Numbered from the stretch's first letter, positions 44,907 through 54,580 are shown. The stretch is DNA of 64,000 nt from JAJUFS01 sp964599565 (GCA_964599565.1 CAZRFE010000002.1:1-64000), one strand, 5' to 3'. The notes: generated from the sequence alone by a model not told the origin. Program-made: numbers and translations.

Positions 44907-47093
44907 TCAGACAACTTCAAGGTTGGCGAATCCAAGCACCAGCCACTTCGTCCCCGCATCATCGAAATTCACCTGCACGCGCGCCTGCGAACCCGCGCCT
45001 TCGTAGTTCAGCACCACCCCGTCGCCGAACTTCGGATGCCGCACGCGCGAACCGAGATTGAGTCCCTTCGGCGGCGCCTCCAGCGGCGCTGCGGCGCGGC
45101 TTGCCGTGCGGCCGGCAAAGGCAGGCCGGCTCACCTTCACCCGCGGGCGTATCTCGTAAAGAAGATCCTGCGGTATCTCGCGCAGGAAACGCGACGGCAC
45201 GCCCATCTGCTCCACGCCCCACAGGCGGCGCTGCTCCGCGTACGTGAGATAGAGGTTCTTCATTGCGCGCGTCATGCCGACGTAGCACAGGCGGCGTTCT
45301 TCCTCGATGCCGAGCCCGTCTTCCAGCGAACGCTGGTGCGGAAACAGTCCGTCTTCCATGCCGCACATGAACACCAGCGGAAACTCCAGCCCCTTCACCG
45401 AGTGCAGCGTCATCAGCTGCACGCAGTCCTCCCACTCCGCGGCCTGGCCTTCGCCGGCTTCGAGCGCGGCATGGCTCAGGAACGCCGCGAGCGGCGGCAA
45501 CGCTTCATCGGCTTCGGCGACGTTCGCGGGATCGAAGCCGCGGCCCGCGCTCACCAGTTCCTCGAGGTTCTCGATGCGCGATTCCGAACGCTCGCCCTTC
45601 TCGCGGCTGTAGTGATCGATCAGCCCCGAACCCTGCACGACATGATCGATCTGCTCGTGCAGGTCAAGGCCGCGCACCGCGACATCCATTTCATCGACAA
45701 GATCGAGGAACGACCTGAGCGCATTCGCCGCGCGCGCGGGCAGCAGGTTCTCCGCGATCACCGCCTGCGTCGCCGGCCACAGCGACAGCGCGCGCTCGCG
45801 CGCGATCGCGCGCACGAGATCCATGGTCTTCGCACCAACGCCGCGCGTCGGCAGGTTCACGACGCGCTCGAACGAGGCGTCGTCGTTGCGGTTTTCAAGC
45901 AGCCTGAGATACGCGAGCGCGTCCTTGATTTCCTGGCGCTCGAAGAACCGCAGGCCGCCGTAGACGCGGTACGGCACGCCCGCATGGATCAATGCTTCTT
46001 CGAAGATGCGCGACTGCGCGTTCGAGCGATACAGCACCGCGCACTCCGCGCGCGGCCGTCCTTCCTGCACCCACTGGCGGATGCGCTCGACGACGAACTG
46101 CGCTTCGTCCTGTTCGTTGTACGCCGCGTAAAGACGGATCGGGTCGCCTTCCTCGTCGCTGGTCCACAGGTTCTTGCCCATGCGGTCGCGGTTGTTCGCG
46201 ATCACCGCGTTCGCGGCCTTGAGAATGTTTCCTGTCGAGCGGTAGTTCTGCTCGAGACGCACGACCTGCGTGCCGGGATGATCCTGCTGGAAGCGATGGA
46301 TGTTCTCGACGCGCGCGCCGCGCCAGCCGTAGATGGACTGATCGTCATCGCCGACGACGAAGGGTTTTCCTGTCTCGCCGACGAGCAGCTTCACCCATGC
46401 GTACTGGATGGTGTTCGTGTCCTGGAACTCGTCGACAAGCACGTGCCGGAACCGGCCGTGGTAATGCGCGAGCAGCTCCGGGTTGTCGCGCCACAGTTCG
46501 AGTGCGCGCAGCAGCAGTTCCGCGAAATCCACGAGGCCTGCGCGGTCGCACGCTTCCTGGTATGCGGCATAAAGCTGCACCATCTGGTTGTGCACCGGAT
46601 CGTGTCCGCCGGCGATGTGTCCCGGCCGCAGGCCTTCATCCTTCTTCGCGTTGATGAACCACTGCACCTGCTTCGGCGGCCAGCGCGATTCGTCGAGGTC
46701 CAGCGACTTGACGATGCGCCTTACCTGCCGCAGCTGGTCTTCCGAATCGAGAATGCTGAAACCCTGCGGCAGGCCCGCCTCGCGCCAGTGCATGCGGAGC
46801 AGCCGGTGGGCGATGGAATGGAACGTGCCGATCCACATCGCGCCGGCCGGCGTGCCGATGAGCTGCTCGATGCGATGGCGCATCTCGGCGGCAGCCTTGT
46901 TCGTGAAGGTGACGGCGAGAATGGAGAACGGCGAAACGTTCTCCACGTTCACAAGCCAGGCGATGCGATGTGTCAGTACGCGCGTCTTGCCGGAACCCGC
47001 ACCCGCCAGCACGAGCACGGAGGGTGAATTCGCGGTAACGGCTTCGCGCTGCGCGTCGTTGAGCGGTTCGAGGATTGCAGTGACGTCTTCCAT
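44907..47093 (-). CDS. uvrD: UvrD/Rep-type DNA helicase II
   Basis: 728 aa superfamily 1A 3'-5' helicase, the size of E. coli UvrD (720). Motif I AGAGSGKTRVL, motif Ia TFTNKAAAEMRHR, motif II VDEFQDTNTIQY, motif III GDDDQSIYGWRGA, motif IV EQNYRST, motif V LMTLHSVKGLEF and motif VI RRLCYVGMTRA are all present. The C-terminal Tudor-like domain (LGSRVRHPKFGDGVVLNYEG) marks UvrD rather than Rep. Acts in nucleotide excision and mismatch repair. Confidence 0.95.
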   Translation of the reverse strand: MEDVTAILEPLNDAQREAVTANSPSVLVLAGAGSGKTRVLTHRIAWLVNVENVSPFSILAVTFTNKAAAEMRHRIEQLIGTPAGAMWIGTFHSIAHRLLRMHWREAGLPQGFSILDSEDQLRQVRRIVKSLDLDESRWPPKQVQWFINAKKDEGLRPGHIAGGHDPVHNQMVQLYAAYQEACDRAGLVDFAELLLRALELWRDNPELLAHYHGRFRHVLVDEFQDTNTIQYAWVKLLVGETGKPFVVGDDDQSIYGWRGARVENIHRFQQDHPGTQVVRLEQNYRSTGNILKAANAVIANNRDRMGKNLWTSDEEGDPIRLYAAYNEQDEAQFVVERIRQWVQEGRPRAECAVLYRSNAQSRIFEEALIHAGVPYRVYGGLRFFERQEIKDALAYLRLLENRNDDASFERVVNLPTRGVGAKTMDLVRAIARERALSLWPATQAVIAENLLPARAANALRSFLDLVDEMDVAVRGLDLHEQIDHVVQGSGLIDHYSREKGERSESRIENLEELVSAGRGFDPANVAEADEALPPLAAFLSHAALEAGEGQAAEWEDCVQLMTLHSVKGLEFPLVFMCGMEDGLFPHQRSLEDGLGIEEERRLCYVGMTRAMKNLYLTYAEQRRLWGVEQMGVPSRFLREIPQDLLYEIRPRVKVSRPAFAGRTASRAAAPLEAPPKGLNLGSRVRHPKFGDGVVLNYEGAGSQARVQVNFDDAGTKWLVLGFANLEVV

Positions 47094-47282
47094 CGCGGCA
47101 GTTTAACAGAGTGCCGTTGCGGCCCTTGCGCGGCTAGAATGCTGCACGCGGACAAATCGCCGGAAAATCATGCCGAAGCACCGCGCCGGACGTCGCGAGC
47201 ATTGCGGGCATCGGGGAATGTTCCGCGCGAAGCGCGCACTCCTGTTACTTTGCGACATCCTTCACCCGGAGCCTTGCACCCG

Positions 47283-47810
47283 ATGGATCTGAACACGCTT
47301 GCCAATCTCGCTGAAATCTTCGGCGCGCTGACCATCGTCGGCGGTGCGGTGTTCGCCATCCTCCAGATGCAGCAGGCGCGCCGGCAGCGTCGCGACGCCG
47401 CGGCGATCGCGTTCATCGATTCGGTGCAGGACGGCGAGTTTGCACGCGCCTACCTGCGCGTGCTGCAGCTGCCGGATGAAATTTCCGTCGCGGAGCTGCG
47501 CGAGCGCGACACGAAGTTCGAGGAAGCAGCGATCTTTCTTGCGACGAACTTCGAGACCGTGGGCCTGATGGTCTACCGCGATCTCGTCGAGTTCGAGATC
47601 GTGCGCGACCTGATCGGCGATGCCGTAGTCGCGATCTGGCGCAAGCTCAAGCGCTGGACGCTGGAGCAGCGCGGCCTGCAGGCGCGCGAGACGGTGTTCG
47701 ACTGGTTCGAATGGCTCGCGCGGCAGCTCGAGGACGACCACGCGCAGGAAAGCCACCGCGCGGTTTTCGTCCTGCGTCGCAAGTGGCGCCCGCGCCGCTC
47801 GATCTTCTGA
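47283..47810 (+). CDS. DUF4760-like small membrane-anchored protein
   Basis: 175 aa. The N-terminal membrane helix LAEIFGALTIVGGAVFAILQ is followed by a basic linker QQARRQRRD and a helical cytosolic domain (FETVGLMVYRDLVEFEIVRD, AIWRKLKRW). The pattern is like DUF4760 proteins; function unknown. It abuts the DUF2238 gene with 1 bp between, so they are co-transcribed. Confidence 0.65.
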   Translation: MDLNTLANLAEIFGALTIVGGAVFAILQMQQARRQRRDAAAIAFIDSVQDGEFARAYLRVLQLPDEISVAELRERDTKFEEAAIFLATNFETVGLMVYRDLVEFEIVRDLIGDAVVAIWRKLKRWTLEQRGLQARETVFDWFEWLARQLEDDHAQESHRAVFVLRRKWRPRRSIF

Positions 47811-47811
47811 C

Positions 47812-48441
47812 ATGAATCCCCTCTACACGCGCACCGCGCTTTTCGCCTGGCTGACGGTGTTCGTCGCGGTTTTCGCATGGTCTGCCATCGCGCCCGCCGA
47901 CCGCGCGACATGGTGGCTTGAGGTCGTGCCCGCGCTTGCCGGATTTGCGCTGCTCGCCGCCGTGTACCCGCGCTTTCGCTTCACGCCGCTCGTCGCCTGG
48001 CTGATCCTCGCGCACGCCTTGATCCTCATCGTCGGCGGTCATTACACCTACGCGGATGTGCCCGCGGGCTTCTGGATGGCGGACACATTCGGCTGGGAGC
48101 GGAACAACTACGACAAGCTCGGGCATTTCGCGCAGGGTTTCGTTCCCGCGCTGATTGCGCGCGAACTCCTGCTTCGTCTTCACGTCATTGCGCGGCGGCG
48201 CTGGCTGGCCTTCATCGTGATCTCGGTCTGCCTTGCGATCAGCGCGTTCTATGAACTCGTCGAATGGTGGGTGGCGCTCCTGTCCGCGCAGGCCGCCGAT
48301 GCCTTCCTCGGCACGCAAGGTTATGTATGGGACACGCAATCGGACATGGCCTGGGCGCTCGCGGGCGCACTGCTCGCGCTCTGTCTGCTTGCCGGCGTCC
48401 ACGACCGCCAGCTCGCCGCGCTTGCGGAGAAATCACGCTAA
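47812..48441 (+). CDS. DUF2238 (YjdF-like) integral membrane protein
   Basis: 209 aa, about five to six membrane helices. Family blocks ERNNYDKLGHFAQGFVPAL, SAFYELVEWW and LGTQGYVWDTQSDM are conserved polar motifs probably facing one site. Role unknown. Confidence 0.85.
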   Translation: MNPLYTRTALFAWLTVFVAVFAWSAIAPADRATWWLEVVPALAGFALLAAVYPRFRFTPLVAWLILAHALILIVGGHYTYADVPAGFWMADTFGWERNNYDKLGHFAQGFVPALIARELLLRLHVIARRRWLAFIVISVCLAISAFYELVEWWVALLSAQAADAFLGTQGYVWDTQSDMAWALAGALLALCLLAGVHDRQLAALAEKSR

Positions 48442-48466
48442 CTTCCTGCCTTTCATCCAAATTTCA

Positions 48467-48494
48467 CTTGCATTCGGGGCAAAACTGCTATGCT
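48467..48494 (+). promoter_or_regulatory. Extended -10 promoter of the RRM gene
   Basis: TGC-TATGCT (48486-48494) is an extended -10 element; a weak TTGCAT lies at 48468-48473. The transcript would start near 48501 with a leader of about 100 nt. Confidence 0.5.
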
Positions 48495-48534
48495 TTCGGG
48501 GCGCCGACAAGCGACGCCGACGATCTTGATGTTC

Positions 48535-48578
48535 CGTGCCATTGAGTTGAGATTGCCGACCTGATGCGTAATGGCACG
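48535..48578 (+). promoter_or_regulatory. Leader hairpin upstream of the RRM gene
   Basis: CGTGCCATT (48535-48543) pairs perfectly with AATGGCACG (48570-48578), 26-nt loop, ending 23 nt before the start codon. It could act as a temperature- or protein-responsive element, as leaders of cold-induced RNA-binding protein genes often do. Confidence 0.45.
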
Positions 48579-48601
48579 TGTCTCGATTGGATGGTTTGAA
48601 C

Positions 48602-48877
48602 ATGAATATCTATGTGGGCAATCTGCCGTACCGCATGACCGATGATGAACTTCGCGACCTGTTCGCGCCGTTCGGCGAAGTGACCTCCGCCAAGATCATC
48701 ATGGACAAGATGACGGACCGCTCCAAGGGCTTCGGCTTCGTGGAAATGTCCGACAAGGCGGCCGCCGAGAAGGCGATCCGCGAAGTGAATGGCAAGGACA
48801 TCGGCGGACGCCCGCTGCGCGTGAATGAAGCGCAGCCGCGCGAGAATTCGCCGCGTCCGCGCTTCCGCAACGCCTGA
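48602..48877 (+). CDS. RRM-type RNA-binding protein
   Basis: 91 aa, a single RNA recognition motif. RNP2 is IYVGNLPYRM and RNP1 SKGFGFVEMS, with the family aromatic residues. The short Arg/Pro tail (RENSPRPRFRNA) adds charge. ATG at 48602 is chosen because RRM proteins begin with MNIYVGN; a GTG at 48578 is also in frame. Such proteins bind single-stranded RNA and are often cold- or stress-induced. A terminator follows. Confidence 0.93.
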   Translation: MNIYVGNLPYRMTDDELRDLFAPFGEVTSAKIIMDKMTDRSKGFGFVEMSDKAAAEKAIREVNGKDIGGRPLRVNEAQPRENSPRPRFRNA

Positions 48878-48906
48878 TCCGCGCAAGCCGGATCCGCTGT
48901 ACCCGG

Positions 48907-48935
48907 ACGGCGCCTTCGATGGCGCCGTTCCTTTT
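48907..48935 (+). terminator. Rho-independent terminator after the RRM gene
   Basis: ACGGCGCC (48907-48914), loop TTCGAT, GGCGCCGT (48921-48928), then TCCTTTT. Confidence 0.75.
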
Positions 48936-48967
48936 CACCGCACCGATGTTTCCTGCACGGCACCTGC

Positions 48968-49747
48968 ATGTTCACTGAAATGTTCCTGCTTGCGGTCTTC
49001 GCGGCCTTCGTTTCAACGCTCACGCTGTTCTCCGGGTTCGGGCTCGGCACGCTGCTCTTGCCGGCCTTCGCACTCTTCCTGCCCGGCGCCGCCGCCGTTG
49101 CCGCGACCGCCGTCGTGCATCTCGCGAGCAATCTCTTCAAGGGTTCGCTGCTTCACCGCACTGTCGACTGGCCGCTGGTCGCGCGCTTCGGCGTGCCTGC
49201 AATCATCGCGGCGCTGCCCGGCGCGCTGCTGCTGGATGCACTGTCCGGCATGGCGCCCGTCCACACGTGGACATTTCGCGGCGAGAACGTCATGGTGACG
49301 CCGCTCTCAGTGTGTCTTGGCGGAATGATCCTGCTGTTTTCGGTCATCGAACTTGCAGACCTTGATCGCTGGCTGCGCCTGCCGAAGGAATTTCTGCCGC
49401 TCGGCGGCGTCCTGTCCGGATTCTTCGGCGGGCTTTCCGGTCACCAGGGCGCGCTGCGTGCGGTATTCCTCGCACCGCTCGGGCTCACGGCCGCGGCGTT
49501 CGCGGCCACCCAGGCGCTGATCGCGATCGGCGTGGATGCGGTTCGACTCCTTGTATATGGCACGGCGGACATCGGCGGGCTGAACGCCGCCACCGCGCCA
49601 CTCATCGGCGCGGGAATCGCGGGCGCGATCGCCGGCGCGCTGCTCGGCCGCCGGCTGCTGCCGAAGATGACGATCACGATCGTCCGCCGCATCACCGGCG
49701 CGCTGCTGCTCGTCACAGGCGCGGGACTTGCAACGGGGCTCATCTGA
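48968..49747 (+). CDS. TauE/SafE-family membrane transporter
   Basis: 259 aa, about eight membrane helices in two repeats. FSGFGLGTLLLPAFALFLPG and GFFGGLSGHQGALRAVFLAP are the paired family motifs. Family members export sulfite or organosulfonates; the substrate here is unknown. It begins the long co-directional run to tamB. Confidence 0.88.
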   Translation: MFTEMFLLAVFAAFVSTLTLFSGFGLGTLLLPAFALFLPGAAAVAATAVVHLASNLFKGSLLHRTVDWPLVARFGVPAIIAALPGALLLDALSGMAPVHTWTFRGENVMVTPLSVCLGGMILLFSVIELADLDRWLRLPKEFLPLGGVLSGFFGGLSGHQGALRAVFLAPLGLTAAAFAATQALIAIGVDAVRLLVYGTADIGGLNAATAPLIGAGIAGAIAGALLGRRLLPKMTITIVRRITGALLLVTGAGLATGLI

Positions 49748-49748
49748 A

Positions 49749-50228
49749 ATGTTCGACGTGCGTGCACTTGATGAAACCGATTACACCGCGCTGCGCGCGG
49801 CGGTGAATGCATGGACCGATGGCGTGAACGTGCTGCCGCTGTTCCCGCGCCATGTCTTGCGGCATTTCTCCGGTACGCAGTTCATCGCGCTCGAAGACGG
49901 AAATCCCTGCGGCGTGATCAGCGGGTTCATCTCGCAGTCCGTGGCCGGCGAAGCGTACGTGCGCGTCATCGCGCTCGCGCCATCGGTGCGCGGTCGCGGT
50001 GCGGGCCGAAAGCTTTATGAACGGTTCTTCGATGCCGCACGAACGCACGGCTGCGATGTCGTGCGCGCCATCACGTCACCAGGAAACCGTGCGTCGATCG
50101 CTTTCCATCGCGCGCTCGGCTTCGACGTGGAGCCTGGCGATATCGTCATCGACGGTGTGCCTGCAACGCGCGATCACGCAGCGCCTGGCGAACACCGCGT
50201 GCTGCTGGTGAAGCGTCTTGCTGAATGA
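49749..50228 (+). CDS. GNAT-family N-acetyltransferase
   Basis: 159 aa. Acetyl-CoA motif A is LAPSVRGRGAGRKLYERFFD, then NRASIAFHRALGF (motif B). The start at 49749 is 1 nt after the TauE stop. Substrate unknown. Confidence 0.88.
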   Translation: MFDVRALDETDYTALRAAVNAWTDGVNVLPLFPRHVLRHFSGTQFIALEDGNPCGVISGFISQSVAGEAYVRVIALAPSVRGRGAGRKLYERFFDAARTHGCDVVRAITSPGNRASIAFHRALGFDVEPGDIVIDGVPATRDHAAPGEHRVLLVKRLAE

Positions 50229-50592
50229 ACCGTCGCTCGCCATCCGCGTCGATGCCGCGGGCAACGCCGTCGCGATGGCCGGCAGGCAGCAACTGCGCAT
50301 CGCGTGCGCGGATGCCGGCGATTTCACCGCCGCACGTACGCTGCTCGCAGCACTCGGCGGTTGCCTCGCGGCGAGCATGGCGCCGCTGCTTGCGCGCCAC
50401 GGTGCGGACATGACAACACTGCACATCGCCCTTGCCGTGCGCGATGCAGCGCTTTCCTCGGGCGTTGACGTGACGATCACGCTGCCCGCGTGCGAAACGG
50501 CGGTGCGTACACGCTGCGAACGCGCAGCGCGCCACTGCCCGGTGCTGCGTGCGCTCGCCATTCCCGTCAACCTGCACTGGCAAACGGACTGA
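50218..50592 (+). CDS. OsmC-like protein
   Basis: 124 aa beginning at a TTG (50218) that overlaps the GNAT stop by 11 bp. OsmC-type cysteines are at LAALGGCLAAS and RHCPVLRAL, the pair that reduces organic hydroperoxides. Shorter than classic OsmC (about 140), lacking some of the N-terminal strand. Confidence 0.7.
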   Translation: MLNEPSLAIRVDAAGNAVAMAGRQQLRIACADAGDFTAARTLLAALGGCLAASMAPLLARHGADMTTLHIALAVRDAALSSGVDVTITLPACETAVRTRCERAARHCPVLRALAIPVNLHWQTD

Positions 50593-50594
50593 AC

Positions 50595-51518
50595 ATGCGC
50601 TCTCACCTCAACACCTTCGGGCAACCGGGCGCCGACCGGCGCACCATCGAACGCGCCGATGACACGTGGATCGATGCGCAGCGCGAATCGCTGGATGCGC
50701 GCTTCGTCATCGTCGATGCGCAGCGAAATCTCGTCGATGAAACGCCCGCGCTCGTGCGGCTGCCGCACGAAGCGCTGCCGCCCGGCTGGCCTGCGTGGCA
50801 GTCCGTGTTTCTCGGTCACGTGGACGATGCGCCGCTGTTTGCGCTCTCGCCGCCCGCGGAACACATTGCGCATCTCGAGCGCCACGGCCGCTTCGAGGAA
50901 CTGCGTCCCGTCGCAACGTTGCTGTCCGGAACCGATGCCGCACTCGTCGCGCACGCGCGCGGCGTCATGCACTGGCATGCCACGCACCGTTACTGCGGCG
51001 GCTGCGGACATGAGCTCGACGGTGCACGCGGCGGTCATGCACGGCGCTGCATGAACGATGCCTGTGCGATGACCGAGATCTTTCCGCGCATCGATCCCGC
51101 CGTCATCGTGCTCGTGACGCACGAAGACCGCTGCCTGCTCGGCCGGCAGCACAGCTGGCCGGCGGGCCGCTATTCCTGCCTTGCCGGCTTCGCGGAAGCG
51201 GGCGAGACGCTGGAGGAAACCGTGCGCCGCGAAGTGTTCGAGGAATCGGGCGTGCGCATCGGCGATGTCGTCTATCACTCCTCGCAGCCCTGGCCGTTCC
51301 CGCAGTCGCTGATGATCGGCTTCGAGGCGCGCGCGCAATCGCCCGACATCACGCTGCACGATGACGAACTCGAGCACGCGCGCTGGTTCACGCGCGCGGA
51401 AATCCGCAGCGGCATCGCCGACGGCACGCTGAAGGTTTCGGCGAAACTGTCGATCGCGTACCGGCTGCTGCACGACTGGTATGCCGAGGCCGCGGATCCG
51501 GCGGACCTTGCATGCTGA
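50595..51518 (+). CDS. nudC: NAD+ diphosphatase NudC (RNA decapping Nudix hydrolase)
   Basis: 307 aa. Zinc ribbon YCGGCGHELDG...CMNDAC, Nudix box GFAEAGETLEETVRREVFEE and the NudC-specific SQPWPFPQSLM are all intact. It cleaves NADH and removes NAD caps from RNA. Starts 2 nt after the OsmC-like gene. Confidence 0.95.
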   Translation: MRSHLNTFGQPGADRRTIERADDTWIDAQRESLDARFVIVDAQRNLVDETPALVRLPHEALPPGWPAWQSVFLGHVDDAPLFALSPPAEHIAHLERHGRFEELRPVATLLSGTDAALVAHARGVMHWHATHRYCGGCGHELDGARGGHARRCMNDACAMTEIFPRIDPAVIVLVTHEDRCLLGRQHSWPAGRYSCLAGFAEAGETLEETVRREVFEESGVRIGDVVYHSSQPWPFPQSLMIGFEARAQSPDITLHDDELEHARWFTRAEIRSGIADGTLKVSAKLSIAYRLLHDWYAEAADPADLAC

Positions 51519-52411
51519 ACCGCAACCGCCAGGTCCGGAATGCATTTCTCGCGCTTGGTCTTGTCGCGCTCGTGTGGGGCTACAACTGGGTGGTGATGAA
51601 GATCGCGCTCGATCACAGCGGGCCGATGGATTTTTCCCTGCTGCGCAATTTCTTCGGCGCGCTGACGCTGTTCGTCGTTCTCGCGTTGCGCCGCGAGCCG
51701 CTCACGCTTCCCGATGCACCGGGCAAGGTGCTGCTGCTCGGCCTGCTGCAGACGACCGGTTTCGTCGGCCTGATCGCCATCGCGCTGACGGACGGCGGCG
51801 CGGGCAAGAGCGCGGTGCTCGCCTACACCATGCCGTTCTGGGCATTGCTGTTCGGTGCGTGGTTTCTCGGCGAAAAGGTGCGCGGCCTGCAATGGCTCGC
51901 CGTCTTGCTCGCAGCGATCGGCGTCGTGTTTCTCATCGCGCCGTGGCAGTCGGGTTACGCGAACGTGAGCAGTCTCACGTCGCTGCTCGCCGGCCTTGTG
52001 TGGGGCGCGAGCATCATCATCGCGAAGCGCATCCCGCAATCGAAACCCGGCGCGCTGCTCTCCATCACGGCATGGCAGATGCTCATCGGCAGCGTGCCGC
52101 TTGCATTGCTTGCGTGGTACGTGCCCGAGCAGGACATCGACTGGACCGCGGGTTTCATCATCGCGCTTGCGTACAACGCCGTGCTCGGCAGCGCGCTCGC
52201 GTGGCTGCTGTGGCTGTATGCGCTGCGCATCCTGCCCGCGGGCGTTGCCGGTCTTGCATCGCTCGGCGCGCCCGCGGTGAGCGTGCTGGCGGCATGGATA
52301 CAGCTGCACGAGACGCCGACGCTGCCGGATGCGCTCGGCATGCTGCTGATCTTCGCCGCGCTCACCGTGCTGACGCTGCGCGCACTCGCAAGACGCGCCG
52401 GCAACGCCTGA
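51512..52411 (+). CDS. EamA/DMT-family transporter
   Basis: 299 aa, ten membrane helices in two EamA repeats (VWGYNWVVMKIAL near the start; GLVWGASIIIAKRI in the second half). Overlaps nudC by 7 bp. Probably exports a metabolite; substrate unknown. Confidence 0.88.
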   Translation: MLNRNRQVRNAFLALGLVALVWGYNWVVMKIALDHSGPMDFSLLRNFFGALTLFVVLALRREPLTLPDAPGKVLLLGLLQTTGFVGLIAIALTDGGAGKSAVLAYTMPFWALLFGAWFLGEKVRGLQWLAVLLAAIGVVFLIAPWQSGYANVSSLTSLLAGLVWGASIIIAKRIPQSKPGALLSITAWQMLIGSVPLALLAWYVPEQDIDWTAGFIIALAYNAVLGSALAWLLWLYALRILPAGVAGLASLGAPAVSVLAAWIQLHETPTLPDALGMLLIFAALTVLTLRALARRAGNA

Positions 52412-52436
52412 CACCGTGACCCGGAGAGGACCAACT

Positions 52437-53705
52437 GTGCGAACAATCATCCTGCTGCTCGGCCTGCTCGTGGCATTCAACGCTCCCTGCGGCGAAGCCG
52501 GCGACATCGACGCACTCCGCGCGACATTGCGCGAGGCGAATTCCGCCGATGACGGCGAGGTGCTGGCCCGCACGGCGCGACACCTGCGTCTTGCGCATCC
52601 CGGCCATCCCACCTACAGCTACCTGCTGGCGCGCGGTGAAGCGCTCGGCAGCAGGCCCGGCGAGGCATTGCAGGCTCTCATGGAACTCACCGCGCGCGGC
52701 GTGGACATGGTGCGTCATGTGGTTGACGATCCGGCGTTCGACGCCATGCGCGCGCTGGACGGTTACACCGATCTCGTTCGACAGGCGGATGCGTTGCGCT
52801 CACCGATCGGCAATGCCGAACGCGCCTGGCAGTTCGGCGCACCCGACACGCTGCCGGAAGCTGTTGCAGTGGACGAGCGGGGACGCGTATTCATCGGCAG
52901 CGTGCGCAAGCGGGAGATCATCGTGCGCAATGCCGATGGCACACTTGATCACTGGCGTCACCCCGCGCTGTGGAGCGTGCTGGGGCTGCACCTGTCGCCC
53001 GGTGGGCAACTGTTGTGGGCGGCAACATCCGCGATGAATGTCACCGGCGGCATCAGCGCTGCGGAACATGGACGCAGCGCACTGGTTGCACTGGACATCG
53101 CGACGGGCGAACTGCGCGCACACCATCCGTTCCCTGCCGACGGCGAACACGTACTCGGCGATTTCATTTTCATTGGCGACGACACACTGCTGGCAACGGA
53201 CAGCTTCGGTGGCGGCGTGCATGCGCTCGATGTGCGCAGCGGCAGATACATGACGCGCATCGCACCCGGCGTGCTGCGCTCACCGCAGGGCCTTGCGCGC
53301 ATCGGTGATGCCGTATACATCGCCGACTACAGTCTCGGGCTTTACCGGCTTGACCTCGCGACAGGTGAATTGTCGCGGGTGGCCGACGGCGTCGCGGCGC
53401 CCTACGGCATCGACGGCCTGTATGCCCACGATGGTGCCTTGATCGCCGTGCAGAACGGCGTGGCGCCACAACAGGTGGCGCGCTTCACGCTTTCAGAGGA
53501 TGGCATGCGCATTGTCGCGCGCGAAACGCTGCTCGCGAATCATGCCGACTTCGAGGAGCCAACGCTCGGCATGGTGCGCGATGACCGCTTCCACGTTGTC
53601 GCAAACAGCCACTGGAACCATGTCACCCGCGACGGCGACCTGCCGGCCGACGGTCTCGTTTCGCCGGTGATCCTCTCCATCCCGCTGTCGCAAACGCCGC
53701 CATGA
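52437..53705 (+). CDS. Secreted beta-propeller (SMP-30/NHL-like) protein
   Basis: 422 aa. GTG at 52437 with GGAGAGGA 6 nt upstream starts a signal peptide (MRTIILLLGLLVAFNAP). About 110 helical residues (tetratricopeptide-like) precede repeated blade segments, e.g. LPEAVAVDERGRVFIGSVRK, GRSALVALDIATGELRAHHP, SPQGLARIGDAVYIADYSLG. Periplasmic. Ligand unknown. Overlaps the next gene by 4 bp. Confidence 0.78.
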   Translation: MRTIILLLGLLVAFNAPCGEAGDIDALRATLREANSADDGEVLARTARHLRLAHPGHPTYSYLLARGEALGSRPGEALQALMELTARGVDMVRHVVDDPAFDAMRALDGYTDLVRQADALRSPIGNAERAWQFGAPDTLPEAVAVDERGRVFIGSVRKREIIVRNADGTLDHWRHPALWSVLGLHLSPGGQLLWAATSAMNVTGGISAAEHGRSALVALDIATGELRAHHPFPADGEHVLGDFIFIGDDTLLATDSFGGGVHALDVRSGRYMTRIAPGVLRSPQGLARIGDAVYIADYSLGLYRLDLATGELSRVADGVAAPYGIDGLYAHDGALIAVQNGVAPQQVARFTLSEDGMRIVARETLLANHADFEEPTLGMVRDDRFHVVANSHWNHVTRDGDLPADGLVSPVILSIPLSQTPP

Positions 53706-54562
53706 TCGAAACGGTGAACGTTCCCGCTCCGGGCATCACGCTCGCGGGGAGCCTGCACCGCGACGGGAACGTTGCGGCCGCCGGCACCGTCGTGCTGATC
53801 AACAGCGCCATGGGCATGCCGCGCGGTTTCTACACGCCGCTCGCGAACTTTCTCGCGGGCGAGGGCATCGACACGCTGACATGGGATTACCGTGGCATCG
53901 GCGATTCGGTGAAAGGGTCGGTCAAGAACACGCCTTCCTCGATCCACGACTGGGGCGAGCAGGACCTCCCCGCAATGATCGACTGGCTGCGCGCGCGTTA
54001 CCCAAAGCGCCGGCTCGTCATCGTCGCGCACAGCGTCGGCGGACAGATACTCGGCATGACGCCGAAGACGAATCTCGCCGACCGGCTCGTGATGATCGGC
54101 TCGCAGAGCGGTTACTGGCGGCTGTGGTCCGGCTGGCAGCAGCTTCGCATCGGTTTCATCTGGCATGTCGTGATTCCGCTCGTTGCATATGCTGGCGGAC
54201 ATTTCCCCGCGCGCTGGTTCGGGCTTTCCGTCGACCTGCCGGTGGAAGTCGCGCGCGAATGGGCGCGCTGGGGACGCGATCCGGATTACCTGATGGGAAA
54301 GCATCGCCGTGCGTCCGCGATCCATTACGCGGACATCGACCGGCCGCTGCTCAACGTGTGGATCAGCGATGACGACATCGCCTCGTACGCCGCCAACCGC
54401 ACGCTGCTCACCTGGTATCCGCGCGCGCAGGTGACAAACTGGAACCTTCGCCCGGAAGATCTCGGCGTGGATCGCATCGGGCATTTCCGCCTGTTCCGCG
54501 ACACCATCGGGCCGGCGTTCTGGCCGGGCCTCGTGCGCTGGATCGGCAACGGTGACGCGTAA
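53702..54562 (+). CDS. Alpha/beta hydrolase
   Basis: 286 aa. Nucleophile Ser in VIVAHSVGGQIL (GxSxG variant HSVGG), acid in WISDDDI, His in RIGHFRLFRD. No signal peptide. Resembles the serine-aminopeptidase-like hydrolase group of unknown substrate. Coupled to the propeller gene. Confidence 0.82.
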   Translation: MIETVNVPAPGITLAGSLHRDGNVAAAGTVVLINSAMGMPRGFYTPLANFLAGEGIDTLTWDYRGIGDSVKGSVKNTPSSIHDWGEQDLPAMIDWLRARYPKRRLVIVAHSVGGQILGMTPKTNLADRLVMIGSQSGYWRLWSGWQQLRIGFIWHVVIPLVAYAGGHFPARWFGLSVDLPVEVAREWARWGRDPDYLMGKHRRASAIHYADIDRPLLNVWISDDDIASYAANRTLLTWYPRAQVTNWNLRPEDLGVDRIGHFRLFRDTIGPAFWPGLVRWIGNGDA

Positions 54563-54580
54563 CTTTCAACAGGAGTTCCC

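Noticed and set aside
45036..47027. 663-codon plus-strand frame within uvrD
   Set aside because: All helicase motifs are on the minus strand; the plus frame has no recognisable domain.
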